A stretch of DNA of 64,000 nucleotides, from contig NZ_SWCO01000008.1 of the NCBI RefSeq assembly GCF_005117025.1, forward strand, positions 124,001 through 188,000, given 5' to 3'. Below are positions 42,163 to 49,199 of the stretch, one piece after another. Source of the stretch: Alteromonas portus. GTDB taxonomy: Bacteria > Pseudomonadota > Gammaproteobacteria > Enterobacterales > Alteromonadaceae. Positions within the stretch are counted from its first letter, which is position 1. Every line of letters begins with the position of its first letter. The notes beneath the pieces are model-generated. The model was not told where the DNA came from and made no database searches. It worked only from the letters and a program-made list of their open reading frames with translations. Both the position numbers and the translations under genes were made by a program.

Positions 42163-44247
42163 ATGTCAGAGGTAATAAAAATTCTGTTGGTAGAGGATGA
42201 TGAAGATGATTACTTCTTAACTTCTGACTATCTAGAACGGTGTGAATCACCCAAGTTTGAATTAACTTGGGTGACAAACAGCCTTGATGCAGTCGAAGCC
42301 CTCAAAACCGAAAATTTTGATCTTTGTTTGCTCGACTATCTTTTAGGCGCTGAGAACGCCATTGATGTTTTAGCCGTTTTAAAATCAAATCAATTCAGTT
42401 TACCCGTGGTGATACTAACAGGTCAGTCAGACGTCACTGTAGATGAAATGGTTATGCGCGCTGGTGCCGCTGATTATTTGCAAAAGTCAGAGATAGAATC
42501 GCCACGCTTTATGCGTACCATTCGTTACGCCATGGTTAGGCGCGACATTGAAAACGAGCGAATTGAACGCAATAAAGTAGAACAAAAGAATAAAGCGAAA
42601 GACAAATTTCTTGCGCACTTAGGTCACGAGTTACGCACTCCCCTCACCTCTATATTAGGCTATACAGAGCTTTTGATTGACGATGCTAGAAACAGCCCGT
42701 TTCAGCAAGAATTATCGATTATTCATTCCAACGGGAAACACCTGTTGAGTTTGTTAAATGACCTTCTCGATATGTCTCGCATAATGGCGGAAAAGCTTGA
42801 GCTAAATATTAAAGAGGTAAATTTATCTGCTTTTCTCACCGATATTCATTCACTAATGCGGTTGAACGCAAAAGACAAAGGATTAAGTCTCAACGTTATC
42901 TCAAAGACTAAGGTCCCTGAATTCATCCAGACTGACCCTACGCGGCTTCGGCAGGTGCTGCTTAACCTCATCTCAAATGCCGTAAAATTTACGGATAAGG
43001 GCAGTATCACCCTTACCATTTCACTGGACCAACATGATGAAGCTAACAAACAGTCCCCGCTTCTCAGATTTTCAGTTGATGATACCGGCATTGGAATGCC
43101 GCCAGACAAATTAGCCAACATTTTCCAGCCTTTTGAACAAATTGAAGATGTAATGCGCGCTAATCACGGCGGTGCCGGACTTGGATTGGCTATTTGTAAA
43201 GAGCTGGTCACGAAGCTTGGGGGGGATATTCATGTGACATCTCGGCTGGGCGAAGGCAGTACTTTTACATTCGATATCAACCCGGGCGATATATCCTCTC
43301 AACCTAATGTCGAATTAACACTCGGTCAGATTCAACCAGTCGAATCTAGTAGCATTGATTTGAATGTGACGGGAAGAGTTTTAATTGTCGATGATTTGAG
43401 AGAAATTCGTAGACTTACCGGTCACATTGTAAGTCAGTCTAAGGCAGACATAAGCTATGCTGAAAATGGAGTAAAAGCACTGGAAGCGGTTTTGCAGGCA
43501 GATGAACACAACAAACCGTATGACTTGGTACTCATGGATATTCACATGCCTGTAATGAACGGAATTGAAGCCTTACATGCAATCCGTCGCCATGGTAAGA
43601 ATATTCCTGTAATCGCAGTGACAGCCGCCAGTCGAAAAGGGCTAAGGGAGTCGCTGATACGCGAAGGTTTTAATGATGTTATCGGTAAGCCTATAGACCG
43701 CTTTGCATTAGCTAATTTACTTTCGCAATACCTGCCTCCCGGCGACCACATTACGTTTAGCAATGTTGAAGCGCAAGTGGCAGATATGCCCATGCAAAAG
43801 CCTTACGCCCCAGAAAAAGAGGAGTCTCATGGCGCCCCTATTAAACATCGCGTTGACTCAGATGAAGCAACAAACGGGGCTCAGCAAAGCAGCATACAAA
43901 AATCCAGCAATAAACGTGTGCTGGTTATCGAAGACGATGAAGACGCAGCCGAGCTTTTACAGCTGTTTTTAACCCACTTAGGACATGATGTAACCACTGA
44001 ATACTGTGGCGCCGACGCGCTTAAAGCGGCCGAAAGCGACAGCTTTGACCATGTATTAATGGATCTAACATTACCTGATTACGATGGATATGATTTAGCT
44101 GAAGAAATTAAAGGAAAATTGCCCAATGCGACTCTCACCATAGTGAGCGGACATGAGGCAAGTAAAGAAACCATGCAAACAATTGGTATAGACAGCGCGT
44201 TGCTAAAACCAGTATCAAAAGACGACCTGGCTTCTGTAGTCGGTTAA
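42163..44247 (+). CDS. Hybrid histidine kinase: REC-HisKA-HATPase-REC-REC
   Basis: A 694-residue soluble hybrid. A receiver at about 5-120 (Leu-Leu-Asp-Tyr), HisKA with His near 155 (Gly-His-Glu-Leu-Arg-Thr-Pro-Leu), ATPase 255-375 (Asn-Leu-Ile-Ser-Asn-Ala-Val-Lys; Asp-Thr-Gly-Ile-Gly; Gly-Ala-Gly-Leu-Gly-Leu), then two receivers at about 404-525 (Leu-Met-Asp-Ile) and 584-694 (Leu-Met-Asp-Leu). No membrane segment or small-molecule sensor is seen, so its input may be phosphorylation of its own N-terminal receiver. It is last in the operon, 10 nt after the Rcp1-type gene. Confidence 0.9.
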   Translation: MSEVIKILLVEDDEDDYFLTSDYLERCESPKFELTWVTNSLDAVEALKTENFDLCLLDYLLGAENAIDVLAVLKSNQFSLPVVILTGQSDVTVDEMVMRAGAADYLQKSEIESPRFMRTIRYAMVRRDIENERIERNKVEQKNKAKDKFLAHLGHELRTPLTSILGYTELLIDDARNSPFQQELSIIHSNGKHLLSLLNDLLDMSRIMAEKLELNIKEVNLSAFLTDIHSLMRLNAKDKGLSLNVISKTKVPEFIQTDPTRLRQVLLNLISNAVKFTDKGSITLTISLDQHDEANKQSPLLRFSVDDTGIGMPPDKLANIFQPFEQIEDVMRANHGGAGLGLAICKELVTKLGGDIHVTSRLGEGSTFTFDINPGDISSQPNVELTLGQIQPVESSSIDLNVTGRVLIVDDLREIRRLTGHIVSQSKADISYAENGVKALEAVLQADEHNKPYDLVLMDIHMPVMNGIEALHAIRRHGKNIPVIAVTAASRKGLRESLIREGFNDVIGKPIDRFALANLLSQYLPPGDHITFSNVEAQVADMPMQKPYAPEKEESHGAPIKHRVDSDEATNGAQQSSIQKSSNKRVLVIEDDEDAAELLQLFLTHLGHDVTTEYCGADALKAAESDSFDHVLMDLTLPDYDGYDLAEEIKGKLPNATLTIVSGHEASKETMQTIGIDSALLKPVSKDDLASVVG

Positions 44248-44286
44248 TTCATCCATCACTTTTAAGCAGCAAGAAAATATTACAAA

Positions 44287-44320
44287 GGTTTGCAAAGATA
44301 CCGTGATTATCTTGCAAACC
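44287..44320. repeat. Imperfect inverted repeat after the hybrid kinase gene
   Basis: GGTTTGCAAAGATA and TATCTTGCAAACC pair with a single bulged A across a 7-nt loop, about 40 nt after the kinase stop. No T-run follows, so it may be a transcript-stabilising hairpin or a protein site for the following operon. Confidence 0.4.
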
Positions 44321-44380
44321 ACTCACTTCAACAAACCTCACCAACTCCTATATCCTTTTGATTATTATACAAATTTATAT

Positions 44381-44397
44381 TTGGTATACCCGTTGCA
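44381..44397 (+). promoter_or_regulatory. Sigma-54-type promoter of the YqjD-like operon
   Basis: TTGGTATACCCGTTGCA has TTGG at -24, TTGCA at -12 and exactly ten bases between GG and GC. The predicted start near 44408 leaves a 27-nt leader containing AAGGAG before the ATG at 44435. It lies directly downstream of the operon that encodes a sigma-54 activator. Confidence 0.5.
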
Positions 44398-44434
44398 ACA
44401 ATTAAAGTGAACCCAAAATATTAAGGAGAGTATT

Positions 44435-44764
44435 ATGGCTACACAAGCTTCAGCAAAAACACAAACCGTTAACACAACCCGTACTAATGGTGTGGCTGAG
44501 CCGAGTCACCCAGTAACGGATCAACTGAAAGATTCTCTTCATGCATCGGTAGACAAGTTGGCTGATAGCGCAGGTATTGCCGAGGAAAACATCCGCCGCA
44601 CTGCCTCATCGTCAGCGGAAAACATGTCAGCAAGAAAGCGCTTAGCACAGCAAAAATGGCAGGCATCGAAAGTACGTCAATATGCAATTGAAAACCCTCT
44701 AGCTACTGCGGGTATGGCGTTTGCTGCGGGTATGTTGGTAACGTCACTACTACGTAAGAAGTAA
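44435..44764 (+). CDS. YqjD/ElaB-like (DUF883) protein
   Basis: A 109-residue protein with a disordered N-terminus, a helical middle rich in Ala/Ser/Asp and a C-terminal membrane helix (Ala-Gly-Met-Ala-Phe-Ala-Ala-Gly-Met-Leu) ending Arg-Lys-Lys. This is the layout of the tail-anchored ElaB/YqjD/YgaM group, which in E. coli associates with ribosomes in stationary phase. AAGGAGAG precedes ATG. It begins a four-gene operon whose order (YqjD-, YqjE-, YqjK-like) parallels enteric yqjDEK. Confidence 0.8.
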   Translation: MATQASAKTQTVNTTRTNGVAEPSHPVTDQLKDSLHASVDKLADSAGIAEENIRRTASSSAENMSARKRLAQQKWQASKVRQYAIENPLATAGMAFAAGMLVTSLLRKK

Positions 44765-44768
44765 ACTT

Positions 44769-45293
44769 ATGAAAGCACCAGATTTTCGTACATCACAATT
44801 TATTGTGTGCAATGAAAATCCGTTTCGCCTGACGCCGCCCTCGGCGCAGGCGAATTTTCGCGCACAGGTGAAAGGTGATCATACAACCAAAACATCGCCA
44901 AAAGACCAACCATCTACCCAGCAAAATTACCCAGATCCATCATTTTCAGACATTTTCACTGCGTTTAAAGAAGCATTCAACCAAAGAAAAGCACAGGGCC
45001 TAGCGTTTCTCGAACTTACTAACAGTGAGTTGATGCTCATTAAAAAGAGTTTCTTTGTTACCATTTTCGCGTGTTTAGCAGCTTTCGCAGTAGGTACGGT
45101 TTGTTGGTTGATTTTAAATATCGCTATTGGCGCTTTACTCCACAATATGGGTCTACATTACGTAGCTGTTCCACTTATTTTATTGGTGTTAAACAGCATT
45201 GCCGCATTTGGATTCTTTAAGCTTGCTCAGAACGCTTTTAATTACCTGAGCTTTAGCAGGCTAATTCAAACCTGGCGCAAGGTCTTCGAATAA
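44769..45293 (+). CDS. YqjE/phage-holin-3-like membrane protein
   Basis: A 174-residue protein with a hydrophilic N-terminal third and two adjacent membrane helices (about residues 97-120 and 127-150), followed by a short cytoplasmic tail. The pattern and its place 4 nt after the DUF883 gene match YqjE (putative actinobacterial holin-X/holin superfamily III type). No lytic function is implied. It probably works with the DUF883 protein at the inner membrane under stress. Confidence 0.75.
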   Translation: MKAPDFRTSQFIVCNENPFRLTPPSAQANFRAQVKGDHTTKTSPKDQPSTQQNYPDPSFSDIFTAFKEAFNQRKAQGLAFLELTNSELMLIKKSFFVTIFACLAAFAVGTVCWLILNIAIGALLHNMGLHYVAVPLILLVLNSIAAFGFFKLAQNAFNYLSFSRLIQTWRKVFE

Positions 45294-45349
45294 AACGAAG
45301 CTCTAACCCATGCATCAAATGACATGAGCACTAAACGAGGCTATTTGTT

Positions 45350-45607
45350 ATGAATATCTTTCTAAAAGCTAACATGCGCGACATTGCACAAAAAGAACAT
45401 GCCTATTTTTCACAAAAACATCATGCCGACGTTGCACTTACACAGGCAAAAAGGCAATGTAAGTTAATGATGGGCAAACCAGAGACCCTTCTTGGCATTG
45501 CGTCAGTAGGAGCATACAAAGGTGCAGTTGATGCAAAGCCTAATGCAAAGCGAAACCAAGCGCTAATGACATTAGGCAGGACCGCATTATTGTCATTGTT
45601 TCAGTGA
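45350..45607 (+). CDS. Small unknown protein in the YqjK position
   Basis: An 85-residue basic protein without signal peptide. It holds a His/Gln-rich N-terminal helix and a C-terminal weakly hydrophobic stretch with Gly-Ile-Ala-Ser-Val-Gly-Ala. By position it corresponds to yqjK, but sequence similarity is weak. Co-transcribed with the two genes before it (56 nt gap). Confidence 0.6.
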   Translation: MNIFLKANMRDIAQKEHAYFSQKHHADVALTQAKRQCKLMMGKPETLLGIASVGAYKGAVDAKPNAKRNQALMTLGRTALLSLFQ

Positions 45608-45631
45608 TTACAGTATTAAGGAACATGTGAG

Positions 45632-46210
45632 ATGAACATCAAAAATAACATTAAGAATAGCCGTATACTTCTTACCTCTATGAGCATGGCATTAAGCCTT
45701 GCAATAGTGGGGTGTTCATCCACACCAGTGGCTGCGCCTACGCCATATAAGCCCGCTAATTCGAAAGCGGCTTACGGATACTCAAGTGAGAAAATCGCTG
45801 TAGATGAATATAAAGTGCTTTTTAAAGCAACGGATAAGACACCTGCAGATAAAGTTCAACAGTTCGCACTTTATCGAGCAGCCGAAATTGCCCAGAAACA
45901 AGGATTCACTTATCTAGCGATAGTGAAAACGAATGTAGACAAAAAGCCAGTGATAGCGAGAGAGGTAATGACAGGGAAAGAAGAACCTCCAGTATTTCAA
46001 ACAGACAGGCAATGTACTATGTCTGGCTGTGATGAGGTGGCTCAACCCATGGCCGTCCCAAGCTCTAACGACGTTGTAAAAACTCAGATTAACGACATTT
46101 ACTTTACCATTGATGTAAAAATGGCGAATGATAAAACGCGTTTAGGTAAAAACGCCTTTACTGTTTTAGAAGTGCTTTCACAGCCTCTAGAGCCAAAAAA
46201 CGCCAACTAG
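45632..46210 (+). CDS. Lipoprotein of the CC0125/CC1285 type
   Basis: A 192-residue exported lipoprotein: a long N-terminus with a hydrophobic run ending Val-Gly-Cys (Cys28). The Tyr-Gly-Tyr-Ser-x-x-x-Ile-x-x-x-x-Tyr-x-Val-x-Phe-Lys-Ala-Thr pattern and the following Ala-Leu-Tyr-Arg-Ala-Ala-Glu-Ile-Ala are typical of the CC0125/CC1285 lipoprotein family, of unknown function. It contains a Cys-x4-Cys loop near residue 129. Last gene of the YqjD-like operon, 24 nt after the preceding stop. Confidence 0.75.
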   Translation: MNIKNNIKNSRILLTSMSMALSLAIVGCSSTPVAAPTPYKPANSKAAYGYSSEKIAVDEYKVLFKATDKTPADKVQQFALYRAAEIAQKQGFTYLAIVKTNVDKKPVIAREVMTGKEEPPVFQTDRQCTMSGCDEVAQPMAVPSSNDVVKTQINDIYFTIDVKMANDKTRLGKNAFTVLEVLSQPLEPKNAN

Positions 46211-46245
46211 CTGAACGTCATTCTGTTTCTCTATAAACTGTAGCA

Positions 46246-47202
46246 TCAGTTTTTTAACAGGAATGCTTTTCGGTACGCAGTTGGCGTTACCGAAAAGCAT
46301 CGCTCAAATGCACGAGCAAAACCGTGATACGTTTTAAAACCAACAACCAGTGCAATAGTCTTTATTTCTTTTTCCGTCGTGGCTAAAAAATCGCTAGCTA
46401 ACTGCATTCTATACTTTTCCACGAACTGTGCCGGTGTCATATTTGTTTCTTTCAAAAAGAGTCTATGACATTGCCTTTCGCTCAAATAGACTAAATCAGA
46501 TAACTGTTTAACGGTTATACTTTCATCGATATGCTCTCCAATCCAGCTTATAATTTTAGCAAGCCGATCAGATTTTGGCTTTTGAATGTCAAGTACGTTG
46601 GAAAATTGCTTTTGATTTCCTGAACGTTTTGAGTAAACCACTAAATGCTTAGCAACATGGTGCGCGAGGCCAACACCGTAATCAATTTCTATAAGACGCA
46701 GCGTTAAATCTATCCCAGACGTAACACCGGCCGAAGACCAATATTTTCCATGTTGAACAAATAGCTTTTCGCGCTCTACATTAAGCGCTGGGTACTGGGA
46801 CTGTAAATCGCTGGTAAACGCCCAATGGGTTGCAATAGTAGTATTATCAGGTAGGCCAGTTCGAGCAATTAAGTATGCACCCGTGCAGATAGTTGCAACA
46901 CGTTCCGAGTTCGACATAAGTCGATTTAAGCTTTCTAACTGAGATGGTGTGATTGACAGACTTCGTGCCCCCTTTCCTCCTGGAATAATCAATGTGTGGC
47001 ACGCACAAACATCGTCCATAGAGGTAGACGGTATAAATTGAAGCCCCGCTTCACACTGAACAATACTGCGATCAAAGCCCACTATCTTTAATTCATAGCT
47101 ATCATCCATTCCCTGAAGTGCCTCATAAAAAGCAGACTGAGGACCAGCAAAATCGAGTAATTCCATTCCTTCGTATGCAAGTAAACAAATAAGTTTGCGC
47201 AT
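46246..47202 (-). CDS. GlxA-family transcriptional regulator (DJ-1/PfpI plus AraC HTH)
   Basis: A 318-residue protein. Residues 1-185 form a DJ-1/PfpI-like domain with Ile-Cys-Thr-Gly-Ala-Tyr-Leu near residue 105 (nucleophile-elbow-like Cys retained) and Thr-His-Trp near 125. Residues 215-315 form an AraC-type double helix-turn-helix. GlxA-type regulators often control amine, arginine or osmolyte catabolism. It is convergent with the lipoprotein gene and divergent from another lipoprotein gene; no catabolic cluster lies beside it, so the target is unclear. Confidence 0.9.
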   Translation of the reverse strand: MRKLICLLAYEGMELLDFAGPQSAFYEALQGMDDSYELKIVGFDRSIVQCEAGLQFIPSTSMDDVCACHTLIIPGGKGARSLSITPSQLESLNRLMSNSERVATICTGAYLIARTGLPDNTTIATHWAFTSDLQSQYPALNVEREKLFVQHGKYWSSAGVTSGIDLTLRLIEIDYGVGLAHHVAKHLVVYSKRSGNQKQFSNVLDIQKPKSDRLAKIISWIGEHIDESITVKQLSDLVYLSERQCHRLFLKETNMTPAQFVEKYRMQLASDFLATTEKEIKTIALVVGFKTYHGFARAFERCFSVTPTAYRKAFLLKN

Positions 47203-47499
47203 AAGTCACGTAATATTGATGAAGTAATGCGATCATAATACACACTTACCAGCATGACAGATATGACATCAAAACGCCCAAAACTGACACATTTTTGGAC
47301 ATCTTCATTTTTAATGAGCCGTTAATCTTCTGTTAATGTTGTACAAAAGTCTCCGTCATTCAAGCCAGCTATCATTAAACCCATGAAGTGCAGAGCAGAT
47401 TTGTAGACCGCTATTCACAACGTGACACAGGCTCTGCTCCAAGCAATTTAATTAGGTAGTAACACATATTTATTTTGCAAATGACTGAGGAGTCACGAG

Positions 47500-48144
47500 A
47501 TGAAAAAGCTAAGCTCGTTAATGACAAAAACAACACTTGTAGCAGCTTCGATTATGGTAGTAACAGGCTGCAGTGCAGTTGCAAAGCCGCAGATGGATCA
47601 TTCACGAAGTGCAAATGCGCCAGTGTTAAAAGCTAACGCACTGGATAACGCATTACTGTATTCAGATGAATGTATTACTGAGCGAGAAGTGGTTACGGCA
47701 CAAAAAATGTGGGGCGATGGCATCGTACGAATTGGTGCAGTATTTAGTAACAAGGGGGATTACTCTGGTGAGGCCGCAGACTTTATACAAGCCATGTACG
47801 GTTACGACTTAAGCAGTGTATTGTTTAAACCTACACTTGCAGCTAACGACCAGTTCCGCTCAAGCTTTGATGCAGCGCTTTCATACTTTGTTGGGGGAAA
47901 TGACGCATACGAAGAGGACAAAGGTTTTGCAATAAAGCCTTATACCAATGTGAAATTCGATAACGTGGGTATTATCAACAACAGCTGTCGAATGGCTGTA
48001 GCTATGGGTAACTACTTCTTTACCGACACGAAAGGTGGTGAAACCAAAGTAGAATACACCTTTGCTTATGTCAAAGATAGTGATGGCGACCTGCGGATTG
48101 TTGCTCACCAATCGTCGCTACCTTACAACCCAAATGGTAACTAA
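47500..48144 (+). CDS. Exported lipoprotein with NTF2-like (CaMKII-association-type) domain
   Basis: A 214-residue lipoprotein (Val-Thr-Gly-Cys lipobox, Cys24). The mature part, with Trp-Gly-Asp-Gly-Ile-Val-x-Ile-Gly, Thr/Leu-Phe-Lys-Pro-Thr, Ala-Met-Gly-Asn-Tyr-Phe-Phe-Thr-Asp and a final Ser-Ser-Leu-Pro-Tyr, resembles SnoaL/NTF2-like domains related to the CaMKII association domain. Some relatives carry misleading histidine-biosynthesis names. No enzymatic motif is evident. GAGGAG lies upstream of the ATG. A good terminator follows. Confidence 0.7.
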   Translation: MKKLSSLMTKTTLVAASIMVVTGCSAVAKPQMDHSRSANAPVLKANALDNALLYSDECITEREVVTAQKMWGDGIVRIGAVFSNKGDYSGEAADFIQAMYGYDLSSVLFKPTLAANDQFRSSFDAALSYFVGGNDAYEEDKGFAIKPYTNVKFDNVGIINNSCRMAVAMGNYFFTDTKGGETKVEYTFAYVKDSDGDLRIVAHQSSLPYNPNGN

Positions 48145-48202
48145 ATAAATTCTAGCCCCTCAATTCTCACAGAATAGATGGGCAAAACTCTCTCCTTTTC
48201 TT

Positions 48203-48241
48203 AGGCAAGGCGTTTTTTCCCTTTCGCTTTGCCTCTTTTTT
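48203..48241 (+). terminator. Terminator of the NTF2-like lipoprotein gene
   Basis: A 10-bp stem with one G-U pair (AGGCAAGGCG / CGCTTTGCCT), 12-nt loop, then a long T-run. Confidence 0.8.
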
Positions 48242-48414
48242 ATTTTTGGTCAAAAGTCGTTAATTACTTTGAGCCAAGTGGTGAATTGTTAGCCTTTTTC
48301 ATTCTGTAAAAAATGCATTCATTCGTGTAATCGTGACGTTAATTACCTACATACATGCCCCAAAAAATATAGAAAATTAAAATTATATCAATATATTTCA
48401 ACAACTTAAAAAAC

Positions 48415-48430
48415 AGGCACAGAGATAGCA
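48415..48430 (+). promoter_or_regulatory. Weak sigma-54-like promoter before DUF1328 gene
   Basis: AGGCACAGAGATAGCA has GGCAC, ten bases between GG and GC, and GCA at -12. The -24 T and both -12 Ts are not fully matched. Predicted start near 48441, 33 nt before the ATG. Confidence 0.3.
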
Positions 48431-48473
48431 TTAGTAACAGTGAAAGTAACGGAAGCAATACGAGGATTAAGTT

Positions 48474-48650
48474 ATGTTAGGTTGGGCAATCACATTTTTT
48501 ATCATCGCCATTATTGCAGCAGTTTTTGGTTTTGGAGGCATCGCAGGTGCAGCAACAGGTATCGCACAGTTTCTTTTCTTTGTGTTTATCGCGTTGCTCG
48601 TAATTTCACTTATCGCAAATGCGTTACGTGGTAGAGCACCAAGGGCCTAA
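48474..48650 (+). CDS. DUF1328 (YtjA-like) small membrane protein
   Basis: A 58-residue protein starting Met-Leu-Gly-Trp-Ala-Ile. Two hydrophobic helices are separated by Gly-Phe-Gly-Gly-Ile-Ala-Gly, and it ends Arg-Gly-Arg-Ala-Pro-Arg-Ala. This is the DUF1328/YtjA pattern, usually stress- or stationary-phase-linked. GAGG lies 9 nt before ATG. It is 38 nt upstream of the acidic lipoprotein gene on the same strand, probably one transcript. Confidence 0.85.
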   Translation: MLGWAITFFIIAIIAAVFGFGGIAGAATGIAQFLFFVFIALLVISLIANALRGRAPRA

Positions 48651-48688
48651 GAGTTAAAAGTATTTTAATAGGAAAAAGGAGTAAGGAT

Positions 48689-48883
48689 ATGTTTTCATTT
48701 AAAAACTTATCAAAGGTACTAGTAGCATCAGCATTTGCACTATCACTAGCAGCATGCGGTGACGGTGAAGCGGAAGACGCAGGCGAAGAGCTAGACGAGA
48801 TTGTTACCGATGCAGGTAATGCCGTTGAAGACGCTTGTGAAGATGTGAAAGAAGGCGCAAACGCCGAAGATAAAGACTGCTAA
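48689..48883 (+). CDS. Small acidic lipoprotein
   Basis: A 64-residue protein with a lipoprotein signal (Leu-Ala-Ala-Cys, Cys23). The mature part of about 41 residues is almost wholly Glu/Asp/Ala/Gly with two further Cys (Glu-Asp-Ala-Cys-Glu-Asp and Asp-Lys-Asp-Cys at the end) that could form a disulfide. No family beyond entericidin-like small lipoproteins comes to mind. An AAAAGGAG site precedes ATG. It is followed by a strong bidirectional terminator. Confidence 0.75.
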   Translation: MFSFKNLSKVLVASAFALSLAACGDGEAEDAGEELDEIVTDAGNAVEDACEDVKEGANAEDKDC

Positions 48884-48900
48884 TTAGTTTTTTATCAAAA

Positions 48901-48928
48901 AAAGGGCCAGACAAATGTCTGGCCCTTT
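48901..48928. terminator. Bidirectional terminator
   Basis: A 13-bp perfect stem (AAAGGGCCAGACA and complement) with a minimal loop, A-run before and T-run after, between two convergent transcription units. Confidence 0.85.
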
Positions 48929-48967
48929 TTGTGTTTACTCTCGACGTTGTTTTACCTGGCCGTTTAC

Positions 48968-49186
48968 TTAAGAGACTTCCTCACCACCTAACTCCCGCGC
49001 AAGGTCGTCAAGTGTAGATAGCGTCGAATCAAACTCACCGAGGCTATAACGATACTTCACGCTTACATGATGGTCGGTACGCCCAAACTTCACCCTTAAC
49101 CCTTCAGCTTCGATATGCTTTACGGTATTTAAAAAGCGATAGGCAGACATTTCTGTTTCAAATTGAAACTCAACACTGTTTTCCAT
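48968..49186 (-). CDS. Unknown 72-residue protein, end of the DUF349 operon
   Basis: Using the ATG at 49184-49186, the product is a compact soluble alpha/beta protein (Phe-Gln-Phe-Glu-Thr-Glu-Met-Ser-Ala-Tyr-Arg-Phe then Val-Lys-Phe-Gly-Arg-Thr-Asp and Val-x-Val-Lys-Tyr). A longer frame would overlap the DUF349 gene by 128 nt and has no ribosome site. It begins 13 nt after the DUF349 stop. Family not recognised. Confidence 0.6.
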   Translation of the reverse strand: MENSVEFQFETEMSAYRFLNTVKHIEAEGLRVKFGRTDHHVSVKYRYSLGEFDSTLSTLDDLARELGGEEVS

Positions 49187-49199
49187 TGAGTCTATCCGT

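Larger units (their letters stand above)
48145..48473. other. Intergenic region before the DUF1328 gene
   Basis: About 330 nt containing the terminator of the preceding lipoprotein gene, an AT-rich stretch (48360-48410) and a weak sigma-54-like site at 48415-48430. No open frame of substance. Confidence 0.4.
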
